Below, one piece after another: positions 1 to 9,084 of a DNA stretch of 45,714 nt. The notes under the pieces are model-generated. The model was not told where the DNA came from and did not search any database. It saw only the letters and a program-made list of their open reading frames with translations. The translations under genes and the position numbers were made by a program. Source of the DNA: Anseongella ginsenosidimutans (GTDB lineage Bacteria; Bacteroidota; Bacteroidia; Sphingobacteriales; Sphingobacteriaceae); contig JAJUHF010000010.1 of NCBI GenBank assembly GCA_029268045.1, forward strand, positions 1 through 45,714, in the 5' to 3' direction. How positions within the stretch are numbered: the first letter of the stretch is position 1; every line of letters begins with the position of its first letter.

Positions 1-1
1 C

Positions 2-688
2 GAGTCGGTCCGGGATTCCCAGGTGGCCGTATGGGACGAAGTGGGCTGGCCGGCTGAATTTGAAGGCCTGGATCTGAACTGCATGCTGGTGATGGAAGCC
101 AAATCGCTGGAAGCCATGGCCCGGGAACTGGGCCGGGAAGACGAAGCGGGTCGTTGGAAGGCCGATCATGAAAAACGGACCCGCCTGATCAATGAAACCT
201 TCTGGGATCCTGAAAACGGCTTTTACTATCATGTGGATAAGGACACCCATTCGTTTAGCCACCAATCACCCGGTGATCTGAAAAGGGATGAGATTATTGG
301 CTTTTTACCGCTCTGGGCAGGCGTGGCGAGCCCTGAACAGGCCCAACTCCTGGTGGAGAAACTCACCGATCCGCAACAGTTCTGGCGACCCTACGGAGTA
401 CCTTCTCTTTCGGCCGCAGACAGTTATTATAAGCCCAAAGGCTATTGGAACGGACCGGTGTGGGTGGAATGGAATTACCTGGTGATGCAGGGGCTGCTCA
501 ACTACGGATACAAAGAGGAAGCAAAGGAATTGGTGGATCGTGTGGCCGCCGGAATGATCGGCGTGCTTAAACAGGATCACAACCTTTGGGAATTTTACAG
601 CCCGGATGAAATCTGGGGTGGATACCACAAGACCTATATCTGGGCCGGCATCATCAATCGAATGATGATGGACGTTTCCGCCCGGTAG
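2..688 (+). CDS. GH63/MGH1-like glycoside hydrolase, C-terminal part (cut by window edge)
   Basis: Only the C-terminal 228 residues lie in the window; the frame is open to the left edge, so the GTG at 23 is not the real start. The visible part is the end of an (alpha/alpha)6-barrel glycosidase of the MGH1/GH63 type. It has the WNGPVWVEWNYLV segment and, near the end, NLWEFYSPDE followed by TYIWAGI; in this superfamily the Glu before the YSP/YDP motif is the usual catalytic base. It is clearly paralogous to the C-terminal third of the next gene (same EIIGFLPLWA and FWR.YGVP.LSA blocks). The next gene starts 31 bp downstream on the same strand, so they are probably cotranscribed. The substrate cannot be read from sequence; alpha-linked glucosides or mannosides are typical of relatives. 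Confidence 0.85.
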   Translation, partial: ESVRDSQVAVWDEVGWPAEFEGLDLNCMLVMEAKSLEAMARELGREDEAGRWKADHEKRTRLINETFWDPENGFYYHVDKDTHSFSHQSPGDLKRDEIIGFLPLWAGVASPEQAQLLVEKLTDPQQFWRPYGVPSLSAADSYYKPKGYWNGPVWVEWNYLVMQGLLNYGYKEEAKELVDRVAAGMIGVLKQDHNLWEFYSPDEIWGGYHKTYIWAGIINRMMMDVSAR

Positions 689-719
689 CGCGTCTTCAAA
701 CTTTGACAACCACAGATAT

Positions 720-2924
720 ATGATGAAAATCACCTGCCTGATCACATCGCTGCTTTTTACCGCCTGCATGGCCGCTGCACAGCCAGCCAACTCCCCGGCC
801 GAAGAACGGCAAGCCTCCGGCGGGACGGTCCGCATCGGAGAACTAAGTCTGAATGATCCCTACCTCTTATTGGACGCTGCTTTCGATGATCCGGTGTACA
901 CCACCTATGCGGCCGCGATGGAGCGCTCCAGGCTGTATGGCGACAAGGCTTACAAAATGAATTATTACTCCCCGGATAAACCCTTGAGCTATGCCGGTGA
1001 CCAGGCTGGCGAATTCTTTGCAATCTGGATGGTCAATAAGGTAGCCATTGACAAAACCGGCCAGTTTTATCGCCGGCCCGTGGTTAAAGCTTCCTTTCCG
1101 GACATGGCGTTGCTGGAATACCAGCCGGTGAAGGGACTGCACGTGTCGGAAACGTTTCTGGTTTACAGTTCCTCCCTGGCCATCGCCGACCTGCAGATCC
1201 GGAACACCACCGGCGATACGCTCTCCCTGAAGATTTACCCGGTTCTTAATCTGGGTAACGACTCCCTTCGGATTCGTCGGTATACCAAGGGTGGAACCTA
1301 CATTTTAGAGCACCGGGAAAGCCGGAAACGCCTGATCAGCAACCTGTACGCGGCGGCGCCGTATCCGACCGAGACAAGGGACCTGTTTACCATGAATGTA
1401 GTACCCGACTCCCACGGTGGATACCGGGGCAATATGGATGACTTCTATGTGGCAGTCAAGACCGACTATTATTCCGAAGACCGCTACAACGATTCGCTGA
1501 ATCTGGCGGAAAGCGGGTACGTGGATTTTGTGGCCCTGCAGACCCGCTTTGAACTGGCGCCGGGTGAGTCCCGCAACATCCGCTATTTCCGGGGTTGGCA
1601 GGATCAGAAAGAAAATGCCGACAGGCTGCAGGCGGAGATTGAAAAACTGAAAGGCGCGTCCCTGCAGCCTTTTCTGGATGCAAATGTACGCCTGTTCTCA
1701 CGCGTTCCACGGATCGATTTCAAAACACCGGAGGAGAAAATGGTCTACCTGAGTGCCTTCAACCTGGCCCGCGGCAGCATGTTGCCTCCCGAGGGAAAAA
1801 CCTCGCATAATTACTACGTTTTTTCGCGAAATCCGCTTTGGGGGTGGGGCCACGGGCATCAGGTACTGCACGAGTCCCTTTCCATGCTGGCCTATGCCTG
1901 GCTGGATCCGCAGTCCGCCCAAGGCTCGCAACGCGTTTACATGGAACAGCAGGGGGAAGACGGATTAATCGCCTACCGTCATGGGCCCCGGGGAGCCCAG
2001 GATTACCCCCATAAAGGCATGCCTACCACGTCTGCGCCCTTCTTCAGCTGGATCAACTGGGAGGTGTATCAGGTGAGCGAAGACCGCGTTTTTTTGGAGG
2101 AAGCCTACCGTTCCGGATCACATTATGTGGAATGGCTTATCAAAAACCGCGATACCGACGGCGATGGCACCTTTGAATGGGGACCTTACGGCATCATAGA
2201 AAATGTCAGGGATTGGTACAATGTCGTTTTCCAGGTTTCCAAGGAACGCTATCTGGATGTGGATAAGGAAGATATTTCCGACGACCTCGAATGCCTGGAT
2301 CTGAGTGTGATGGTCATCAAGGAAATGCGGAGCCTTTCTAAAATGGCATCCGCCCTGGGAAAGCAGCGGGAAGCCAAAAGGTGGCAGAAGCAAGCCGACC
2401 GGATTACGGAACTGGTGAACGAACGCATGTGGGACGAAGAAAGCGAATTCTATTACCATGTAAATAAAGAAGATCACTCCTTTAAGTACCTTAGCCGCGA
2501 TCTGCGTCGAAAGGAAATCATTGGGTTCCTTCCCCTGTGGGCCGAAGCGGCCCCCCCGGAACGGGCCGAAAAACTGGTAAAGCAGCTGCTTGATACCACC
2601 ACGTTCTGGCGGCAATACGGAGTGCCCACGCTTTCCGCCCGGGACGAGTGGTATAGCGCCGATGTGGATTATTGCTGCAAATGGAACGGACCGGTATGGC
2701 TCCTATGGGATTACATGGTATACGACGGACTGCGTAATTACGGCTACCACGAGGTCGCCAGCGAGCTGGCCGGCAAGATGATGCTTGCCGTAAAAACGCA
2801 GCTTTCCCTGAATCACAATTTCTGGGAATCCTACAGCCCGGATAACACCGTGTTGAATTCCCCTTCCAATTACATCTGGGATGCCATCATGGCGCGTCTG
2901 CTGATTGATGAATACTTAAGATAA
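720..2924 (+). CDS. secreted GH63/MGH1-like glycoside hydrolase
   Basis: 734 residues. A signal peptide covers about 1-21 (charged MMK, hydrophobic stretch, cleavage near AAAQ), so the enzyme is exported. Residues about 30-300 look like a beta-sandwich N-terminal domain and 330-734 an (alpha/alpha)6 barrel. Barrel landmarks are DTDGDGTFEWGPYG and ENVRDWYN (about 494), WNGPVWLLWDYMV, and HNFWESYSPDN (about 700), whose Glu is the likely catalytic base by analogy with GH63 and mannosylglycerate-hydrolase relatives. The start is ATG 720, with a second ATG immediately after it. It follows its truncated paralogue by 31 bp and precedes the next gene by 4 bp, so it sits in an operon ending with galM. 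Family assignment is from motif pattern; exact specificity is unknown. Confidence 0.85.
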   Translation: MMKITCLITSLLFTACMAAAQPANSPAEERQASGGTVRIGELSLNDPYLLLDAAFDDPVYTTYAAAMERSRLYGDKAYKMNYYSPDKPLSYAGDQAGEFFAIWMVNKVAIDKTGQFYRRPVVKASFPDMALLEYQPVKGLHVSETFLVYSSSLAIADLQIRNTTGDTLSLKIYPVLNLGNDSLRIRRYTKGGTYILEHRESRKRLISNLYAAAPYPTETRDLFTMNVVPDSHGGYRGNMDDFYVAVKTDYYSEDRYNDSLNLAESGYVDFVALQTRFELAPGESRNIRYFRGWQDQKENADRLQAEIEKLKGASLQPFLDANVRLFSRVPRIDFKTPEEKMVYLSAFNLARGSMLPPEGKTSHNYYVFSRNPLWGWGHGHQVLHESLSMLAYAWLDPQSAQGSQRVYMEQQGEDGLIAYRHGPRGAQDYPHKGMPTTSAPFFSWINWEVYQVSEDRVFLEEAYRSGSHYVEWLIKNRDTDGDGTFEWGPYGIIENVRDWYNVVFQVSKERYLDVDKEDISDDLECLDLSVMVIKEMRSLSKMASALGKQREAKRWQKQADRITELVNERMWDEESEFYYHVNKEDHSFKYLSRDLRRKEIIGFLPLWAEAAPPERAEKLVKQLLDTTTFWRQYGVPTLSARDEWYSADVDYCCKWNGPVWLLWDYMVYDGLRNYGYHEVASELAGKMMLAVKTQLSLNHNFWESYSPDNTVLNSPSNYIWDAIMARLLIDEYLR

Positions 2925-2928
2925 TACG

Positions 2929-5739
2929 ATGAGAGTTTTCCTGATTTCCTCCCTACTGCTCTTTACTGGAAGTTTTTCCGCGTACGCCCAGGCTCTGAAA
3001 GGGATCGGCTTCGATGGAAAAAGCCTCCGGTTCCAATTGGAGAACGGCGAAGTACTCGACGCGGAGGAGCCCTTGGTGTTCCTTTCTTACGTGTTGGATG
3101 GTGAGACCTATCGGGTCGAGGGGCCTGATGCGGTTTCCGATAAACTGGAAATCCGCTTTGAGGCCGATTCGGCGATCTGGCCGGGGTTTCAGGGACGCTT
3201 GCGTTTCAAAAATAATTCAACCGATACGGTGATCCTGGAGAACGTGGTGCCCTTCGGTACTTCCCCAAGGCACGTGTATATAACCGGCCAGGGTAAACAC
3301 GGGCTTTCCCGGACCTATCTTTTCCGGCCCGGTTACGCGCCCGTGAATGTGATTGTTCCCGATAATGCCTGGGAGCTGGGGTATGCCGGTGTGGAGCTTT
3401 CCGGCGGCCGGGGAGTCTGCGCATTGGTCCGTCGCGACCACGAAAGCCTGAAAGAGGGACAGCGCAGACGCTTCGAAACCGTGTTGTATCCGGGAGGAAG
3501 CGTTTCCTACCATTTTTATGCCGACCTGTATGCCGGATCCTGGCAGGAAGGGCTTCGGAAATTATTTCAGGAACGGCATCTGTACGATGTCCGGGAATTC
3601 AACAACCAGCTTTTCGAACGGGAGGACCTTCGCTGGATCCGGCATTCCTATGTGATGCATCTGATCATGGCCTGGGACAAGTTTTTTTATGATCCGGAAT
3701 CCCGCAGCTACCGGCTGGACGAATTTTTGGCCCGAGGGGAAAAGCTTTATGGAGGGGACGACGCGATCGGGGTCTGGCCGACCTGGCCCACCCTGGGTGT
3801 GGATGCGCGCAATCAGTTCGATCTGTTCAGGGATCTTCCCGGCGGGCTGGCGGGCGTGCGGAAACTAGCGGACAATTGCCGTGACAAAGGGGCCGCGTTC
3901 TTTGTCTGTTACAATCCCTGGGATGAAAGTACCCGGAGTGAGGGCCACCTGAGTGGCCTGGCCCGGCTGATTTCAGCTACGGGCGCCGACGGTGTTGTGC
4001 TCGATACAAGGGGCTCGTCCAGTCAGGAATTGCAGGATGCGGCAGACAGTGTCAAAGAAGGCGTGGTGATGTACAGTGAAGGCATGGCCGTTCCCCGCGA
4101 TATGCAGGGTATCGTTTCGGGGCGAGTCCACAATGCCCTGTATTATCCACCGATGCTGAATTTGAACAAGTTTATCAAACCCGATTTCGCGATTTTCCGC
4201 GTGGCGGAACTGTACAAGGAACCCATCCGGCGTGAATTCGCCTTATCCTTTTTTAACGGATACGGTACAGAGCTGAATATCTTTGCGCCGGGTCAGCCTT
4301 CCTGGGTCACCGAGCAATATCGTTACCTGGGTCGCACTTCCCGTATTCTGCGGGAAAACACCGATAATTTTACCGCTCCGGACTACGTTCCCTTGCTTCC
4401 CACCGGCGCCGACAGCATGTACGTGAACAAATGGCCTGGAGGTGAAAAGACCCTGTATACCATTTTTAGCCTGGTTCCGGCCGGCTACAAGGGTCTGCTT
4501 TTTGAAGTGGAGCCCGAAGCGGGCTATCATTTTGTGGATCTCTGGCATCACAAGGAGCTACAACCGGTGGAGCGCGACGGAAAGTGGCTGATCGAAGCGG
4601 AGACCGACGCCTTCAACCGGTCCTGGTTGGGTAGCAATAATGAAGGGGAAGTGGATTGCATTGCCCGTCTTCCGGAACTGCTGGAGGTCAGCCTGGAAAG
4701 TGACTTGCTGGGGATTTCGGTTAAAGCAACTGCGCTGGATAGAGCCACTTCAGTGAAAGTCTGGGCGGGCCTACCCGATTACAGCAAACAGCCGCTGGCG
4801 CTAAAACCGGAACCAAGCCGGACAATCCGTCTGATGGATCATTTCGGCCGATTCGAAGGCAAATTCATTGTACAATTATTCCGGGACGATATTTTGCTGG
4901 ACGAACGGATCGTGGAAATTCCCGCCGGAACCCCCCGCTTAACAAGCCAGTCGAAACCTACTTCCCCCGCAAAACGGGCGCCGAAGGGGATGGTGAAGAT
5001 ACCGGCCGGGAATTTTGTGTTCCACACCACCAGCGGTGACGGTTTTATTCCGTATCCGGATTACAATGAAGGCTGGAATTATCAGCTGAGGCCCTTTTAT
5101 ATGGACAGGCATCCGGTCACCAACGCCCAGTTCGGTGAATTCCTTCGGGAAACAGGCTATCTTCCGGATGACACCGTGAATTTTCTCAAGCATTGGATCG
5201 ATGGAATAATCCCTGCGGGGCAGGAAAATTATCCGGTGGTGTATGTAAGTTACGAAGATGCCCAGGCCTTTGCCGAATGGGCCGGCAAACGACTTCCCAC
5301 CGAAGTGGAATGGCAGTACGCAGCGCAGACACCCGACCTGCGCGAGTGGCCATGGAGCCGGGAAACTTCCATTTACAGGGAGAAGGAGCCGGTCACCGGT
5401 ACGCTGACCGTATTTCGGATCAAAGGCATCGATTCGGTTTACTGTAACCTGGGTAACGGCCTGATGGATCCGGTGGGTCGTTATCCCAAAGGAGCTAATC
5501 CCTATGGCCTGGAAGACCTGGTCGGATCGGTGTGGCAGTTGACCAATGACGTGTATACCAGCGGCTCGTACTCGTATATCCTAATGAAAGGCGGCTCGTT
5601 TTTCAACCCCCAATCCAGCTGGTGGTACGTACAGGGCGGACCGCGGGAATTGCACTACAGACAACAGCTGCTACGTGTTTCGCCCGGCTTTGAGCGGAAT
5701 GGAACCGTTGGATTTCGTTGCGTAAAAGATTCGGAATAA
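2929..5739 (+). CDS. secreted TIM-barrel-like protein fused to an FGE/SUMF1-like domain
   Basis: 936 residues with a signal peptide (MRVFLISSLLLF, cleavage near AYAQ). Residues about 25-240 look like a beta-rich N-terminal domain. About 240-520 resemble a glycosidase-type TIM barrel, with strand-end acids in DGVVLDTRG (about 354) and YSEG (about 382) as candidate catalytic residues. About 520-675 look like beta-sandwich modules. Residues 684-934 are an FGE-sulfatase/SUMF1 domain: GMVKIPAGNF, MDRHPVTNAQF, KRLPTEVEWQYAA, NPYGLEDLVGSVWQLTND, LMKGGSFF and VGFRC. In true formylglycine-generating enzymes a CxxxxC pair follows GGS; here that place reads FNPQSSWW, with no cysteine. It is therefore unlikely to mature the sulfatases in this window, and binding or another role is more likely. 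It begins 4 bp after the upstream hydrolase. The enzymatic role of the barrel is an inference. Confidence 0.75.
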   Translation: MRVFLISSLLLFTGSFSAYAQALKGIGFDGKSLRFQLENGEVLDAEEPLVFLSYVLDGETYRVEGPDAVSDKLEIRFEADSAIWPGFQGRLRFKNNSTDTVILENVVPFGTSPRHVYITGQGKHGLSRTYLFRPGYAPVNVIVPDNAWELGYAGVELSGGRGVCALVRRDHESLKEGQRRRFETVLYPGGSVSYHFYADLYAGSWQEGLRKLFQERHLYDVREFNNQLFEREDLRWIRHSYVMHLIMAWDKFFYDPESRSYRLDEFLARGEKLYGGDDAIGVWPTWPTLGVDARNQFDLFRDLPGGLAGVRKLADNCRDKGAAFFVCYNPWDESTRSEGHLSGLARLISATGADGVVLDTRGSSSQELQDAADSVKEGVVMYSEGMAVPRDMQGIVSGRVHNALYYPPMLNLNKFIKPDFAIFRVAELYKEPIRREFALSFFNGYGTELNIFAPGQPSWVTEQYRYLGRTSRILRENTDNFTAPDYVPLLPTGADSMYVNKWPGGEKTLYTIFSLVPAGYKGLLFEVEPEAGYHFVDLWHHKELQPVERDGKWLIEAETDAFNRSWLGSNNEGEVDCIARLPELLEVSLESDLLGISVKATALDRATSVKVWAGLPDYSKQPLALKPEPSRTIRLMDHFGRFEGKFIVQLFRDDILLDERIVEIPAGTPRLTSQSKPTSPAKRAPKGMVKIPAGNFVFHTTSGDGFIPYPDYNEGWNYQLRPFYMDRHPVTNAQFGEFLRETGYLPDDTVNFLKHWIDGIIPAGQENYPVVYVSYEDAQAFAEWAGKRLPTEVEWQYAAQTPDLREWPWSRETSIYREKEPVTGTLTVFRIKGIDSVYCNLGNGLMDPVGRYPKGANPYGLEDLVGSVWQLTNDVYTSGSYSYILMKGGSFFNPQSSWWYVQGGPRELHYRQQLLRVSPGFERNGTVGFRCVKDSE

Positions 5740-5763
5740 TAATTTTCTTAGTATCTTGACCCC

Positions 5764-6921
5764 ATGAAAGCAAGTAATGTACTCATCATGGCGGCAGCCA
5801 TTGCGGCAAGTGCCTGTACCAATACAAAGCAAGCAAAGGAAGAAACAACAACTATGGAGCATATTCGGCTGGATACGGCTGCTTTCACCCAGGAGGTGGA
5901 TGGAAAGCAGGTAAGTCTGTATTTTCTGAAAAACAAAAACGGAATAGAAATGGCCGTAACCAATTACGGCGCAAAAGTCGTGGCCCTGGCCGTACCGGAT
6001 AAAAACGGAACTTTTGAAGACATTGTCCTCGGATTTGATAATCTGGATGATTATCTGAATACCAGCGAAAAGTATTTCGGTTCGGTGATCGGACGCTACG
6101 GAAACCGGATTGCAGGAGGTAAATTCACGCTGGACGGGAAAGAATACACGCTGGTGACCAATAACGGACCCAACCACCTGCACGGGGGTAACAAGGGCTT
6201 TGAATCGGTTGTCTGGGATGTAAAGCAGCAGGGCGACCAGAAGCTGGAATTCCACTACCTGTCCGCAGACGGGGAAGAAGGCTATCCCGGTAACCTGGAT
6301 GTGAAAATGATCTACGAACTGACCGATGACAACGAATTCAAGATCAGTTACGAAGCCGAGACCGACCAGGCGACCATCATCAACTTGACCCACCATTCCT
6401 TTTTCAATCTGCACGGAGCAGGGAACGGATCGGTCAACGACCACGTCTTGATGATCAACGCCGGACAGTATACGCCGGTGGATCAAACGCTGATCCCGAC
6501 CGGGGAGCTGGCCAGCGTCGCCGGGACGCCCATGGATTTTCAGCAACCCACTGAAATCGGTTCGCGCATCGATGCCGACTTCGAGCAGCTGCAATTCGGG
6601 AACGGCTACGATCACAACTACGTGCTCAACCGCGGTGAAGGGACCGACAGCCTGATGTTGGCTGCAAGCGTACTGGAACCGCAAAGCGGCCGCTACATGG
6701 AAGTGTTCACGACCGAGCCGGGCATTCAGTTCTACGGCGGTAATTTCCTGGATGGTTCCGTGAGCGGAAAGGGCGGCAAAGCCTACGATTTCCGCACGGC
6801 TTTCTGCCTGGAAACCCAGCATTTCCCCAATTCGCCGAACCAGGAGAACTTTCCGAGTGTCGTCCTGAATCCGGGGGAAACCTATACGCATACTTGCATT
6901 TATAAGTTTTCCACGCGGTAA
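5764..6921 (+). CDS. galM: aldose 1-epimerase (galactose mutarotase), lipoprotein
   Basis: 385 residues. The N-terminus has a lipoprotein signal with lipobox ASAC (Cys18), so the enzyme is probably anchored in a membrane facing the periplasm. The mutarotase fold motifs are complete: NRIAGGKFTLDG, GPNHLHGG (about 135-142), THHSFFNL (about 209), GNGYDHNYVL, GIQFYGGNFLDG and ETQHFPNSPN. These supply the catalytic His (HHSFFNL) and the catalytic Glu (FCLETQHFP). It interconverts alpha and beta anomers of hexoses released by glycosidases. It follows the FGE-like gene by 24 bp and closes the left operon, which fits sugar processing. Length is normal for Bacteroidota periplasmic GalM proteins. Confidence 0.95.
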   Translation: MKASNVLIMAAAIAASACTNTKQAKEETTTMEHIRLDTAAFTQEVDGKQVSLYFLKNKNGIEMAVTNYGAKVVALAVPDKNGTFEDIVLGFDNLDDYLNTSEKYFGSVIGRYGNRIAGGKFTLDGKEYTLVTNNGPNHLHGGNKGFESVVWDVKQQGDQKLEFHYLSADGEEGYPGNLDVKMIYELTDDNEFKISYEAETDQATIINLTHHSFFNLHGAGNGSVNDHVLMINAGQYTPVDQTLIPTGELASVAGTPMDFQQPTEIGSRIDADFEQLQFGNGYDHNYVLNRGEGTDSLMLAASVLEPQSGRYMEVFTTEPGIQFYGGNFLDGSVSGKGGKAYDFRTAFCLETQHFPNSPNQENFPSVVLNPGETYTHTCIYKFSTR

Positions 6922-6996
6922 GAAGGCTACCTATGCAGGAGGGGGAAGCAGAACCAGTGCCGTTTTTTTCGTAGATTTAACTTCAAATTCACTACG

Positions 6997-7491
6997 ATGA
7001 ATAAAATAGGCCTTACATTCTTCGCTCTGATTCCCCTTACCGGTTTCGCACAGATCCAACAGCATGCTGATTCGGAAAAGCCGGTGGTTTATTAACTGGA
7101 TTCGGTGGAAGCCAGTAGGGACCGGATCCGTTACATCAATCCAAAAAATATTGAATCACTTCACGTTTCAAAGGAAGAAAAGGCGGTTTATATTGCACTG
7201 AAGGAGGATATGGTTTTTCTTACCGCCGACCAAATCCTCGATCAGTACCTGGGGATACAGGATCCTTCTTCCGTTCTGCTGATGGTAGATAAGAAAGTGG
7301 TCCAGGATAAATCGGCGATGAAGGTGGATAAGTCCTTCATCGGGTCGGTTGAGCGGATTCCCCTTGCCGATGCGAATTACCTGGACGAATCTTTCCAGCA
7401 TATGGATATTGTCCTGATTAGCCTGTCGTACGAGGGTGATAAAAAGCAGGAGATCCGAATTCGCGGTAGCAGCGCCCCTTTTTCCTTTTGA
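6997..7491 (+). pseudogene. small secreted protein gene interrupted by an in-frame TAA
   Basis: From ATG 6997 a clear signal peptide is encoded (MNKIGLTFFALIPLTGFAQ), then a short mature start. An in-frame TAA at 7093-7095 (codon 33) stops it. The same frame then stays open to TGA at 7489-7491 and encodes about 130 more residues. The sequence across the stop (PVVY, stop, LDSVEASRDR, later INPKNIESLHV) resembles the short TonB-plug-like repeats of Bacteroidota secreted proteins that read roughly PLYVLDG...INPNDIESI. No frameshift is needed, so a single nonsense change or sequencing error explains the break. The downstream part alone (from GTG 7105) would have no export signal. The gene converges on the SLC13 transporter, ending 12 bp from it. 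Function unknown. Confidence 0.7.
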
Positions 7492-7503
7492 CCGGCCCCT
7501 TTG

Positions 7504-8964
7504 CTACCCGAGGTTGAAGCAATACGGCATCACATAGGTCGCAAACAGACTGATCAGCAGGATAGCCAGCAGATTCAGAAAGAATCCGGCTTTCACCATT
7601 TGCCGGATGGAGATGTGTCCGCTTGCGAAAACGATCGCGTTCGGGGGCGTGCCCATGGGAAGCATGAAGGCGGCACTGGCCGCCAGGGTAACCGGTGCAG
7701 CCAGCAGCAGGGGATGAAGGTTTAACCCAGTAGCAATACTGCCCGATAAAGGAACCATAATGGTAGCCAACGCGGTATTGGACATCAATTCCGAGAGAAA
7801 CACGGAAGAAAAACTAAATAAGGATACGACCATTAAATAGGGTTTCTCGTCGCCACGTGAAAAATAATTGGCGGTGGTTTCCAGAATCCCGCTTGATTCC
7901 ATGGCTGCGGCAAGGGCAAGTCCTCCGCCAAAAAGGAGAAGGATTCCCCAGGGAATGCTTTGGGCATCGCTCCAGTCGAGCAAAGCGACCTCTTTCCCTG
8001 AATTTTCTTTGGAGGCTGCCGGCACCAAATACATTAGAAAGCCTCCGAATATGGCGATCTGTGTGTCATTCAGGCCCTGCAGGCCGGGAAGCAGCTGCAA
8101 TTGCTGCCGGAAAATCCACAATAGCGCGGTGATGCAGAAAATACCCAGTACCCGTTTTTCGGCCTGCGTGATCCGGCCCATGGCGGCGAGTTCCTGCCGG
8201 ATGACCTCGCGGGGAAATTCCAGCGCGTTCCGCTTTACCGGGACCATCAGGTGGACCAGCAGGTAATAAGAACCCATCAGGAGCAACAGACTGAAAGGAA
8301 CCCCCATGAGCATCCAGTTGCTGAATCCCACCTGGTATCCGAAGGTGTTCTCCAGGATCCCGGCCATGACGGTATTGGGCGGCGTGCCGATCAGGGTCGC
8401 GATCCCGCCGATATTGGCTCCGTAGGCCACCGAGAGCATCATGACCGTGGCGAAGTTTCGTTTGTTGACATCGGGGGATGCGCCTCCGGGAAGGTCTTTT
8501 ATAAAAAGATTGACCACCGAAAGGGCAATGGGCAGCATCATCATCGCCGTGGCCGTATTGCTGATCCACATGCTCAGGATGGCCGTGGACAGCATGGTCC
8601 CCAGAATAATCTTGCGCGGGCCGGTTCCGGTCACACTCAGGATCGAAAGCGCAATGCGACGGTGGAGATTCCATTTTTCCAGGGCTTTTGCCAGGAGGAA
8701 CCCGCCGAAAAACAGAAAAATGACATTGTTTCCATAATTAATGGTTGTTTGCTGAATGGACATGACATTCAACAAGGGAAAGAGAATCATCGGAAGAAGC
8801 GCGGTCAGGTAAATGGGAAGCGCCTCGCTGATCCACCAGAATACCATCAGTATAGCCACCCCGATGACGTTGGCCATGTCCTGCTCCACGGAAAATACGG
8901 GAAGGAGGAAAACCGTAAGAAGAAAGAGTAGCAGCCCGGTTAGAAGGTAATGCAGTTTTTTCAT
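7504..8964 (-). CDS. SLC13/DASS-family sodium:anion symporter
   Basis: 486 residues, strongly hydrophobic, with about a dozen membrane segments. The two inverted-repeat SNT motifs that bind sodium and substrate in DASS proteins are present: WISNTATAMMMLP in the first half and LMSNTALATIMVP in the second. They are paired with GTPPNTVMAG and MGTPPNAIVFASG. Family members import di- or tricarboxylates or sulfate with sodium across the inner membrane; substrate cannot be chosen from sequence. The nearby sulfatases make sulfate tempting but unproven. The ATG at 8964 directly abuts a GGAGG, too close to act as a Shine-Dalgarno site. A near-match to the Bacteroidota -7 box (TATATTGG on the minus strand, 8975-8968) lies just upstream, so the transcript may be nearly leaderless. 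It appears monocistronic. Confidence 0.9.
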   Translation of the reverse strand: MKKLHYLLTGLLLFLLTVFLLPVFSVEQDMANVIGVAILMVFWWISEALPIYLTALLPMILFPLLNVMSIQQTTINYGNNVIFLFFGGFLLAKALEKWNLHRRIALSILSVTGTGPRKIILGTMLSTAILSMWISNTATAMMMLPIALSVVNLFIKDLPGGASPDVNKRNFATVMMLSVAYGANIGGIATLIGTPPNTVMAGILENTFGYQVGFSNWMLMGVPFSLLLLMGSYYLLVHLMVPVKRNALEFPREVIRQELAAMGRITQAEKRVLGIFCITALLWIFRQQLQLLPGLQGLNDTQIAIFGGFLMYLVPAASKENSGKEVALLDWSDAQSIPWGILLLFGGGLALAAAMESSGILETTANYFSRGDEKPYLMVVSLFSFSSVFLSELMSNTALATIMVPLSGSIATGLNLHPLLLAAPVTLAASAAFMLPMGTPPNAIVFASGHISIRQMVKAGFFLNLLAILLISLFATYVMPYCFNLG

Positions 8965-9027
8965 CCTCCAATATAGTAAATCGTCTTATTTTCCAACAGA
9001 AACCGGTGGGATTTGGCATCTGGGAAT

Positions 9028-9056
9028 AAAAAAAACCCCGCCGGGCGGGCGGGGTT
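9028..9056 (-). terminator. Rho-independent terminator of the ECF sigma gene
   Basis: A perfect 9-bp stem (AACCCCGCC, 9034-9042, pairing with GGCGGGGTT, 9048-9056) with a 5-nt loop is flanked on its left by eight A residues (9028-9035). Read on the minus strand this is a GC-rich hairpin followed by a U-run. It lies 28 bp past the stop of the minus-strand sigma gene and just upstream of the SLC13 gene, so it should separate these two units. Confidence 0.9.
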
Positions 9057-9084
9057 CGCAGAATACGTCAAAAAAATTACACAA

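Noticed and set aside
4978-5739. Calling the SUMF1-like domain the sulfatase-maturing enzyme of this locus
   Set aside because: The cysteine pair needed for formylglycine generation is absent at the expected place.
5671-6891. Long minus-strand open frame (406 codons) opposite galM
   Set aside because: It lies wholly opposite a gene with complete mutarotase motifs, shows no recognisable domain, and is explained by codon bias on the coding strand.
6922-6996. T7 run at 6963-6969 as a terminator of the left operon
   Set aside because: No convincing hairpin precedes the T-run, so it was not annotated.
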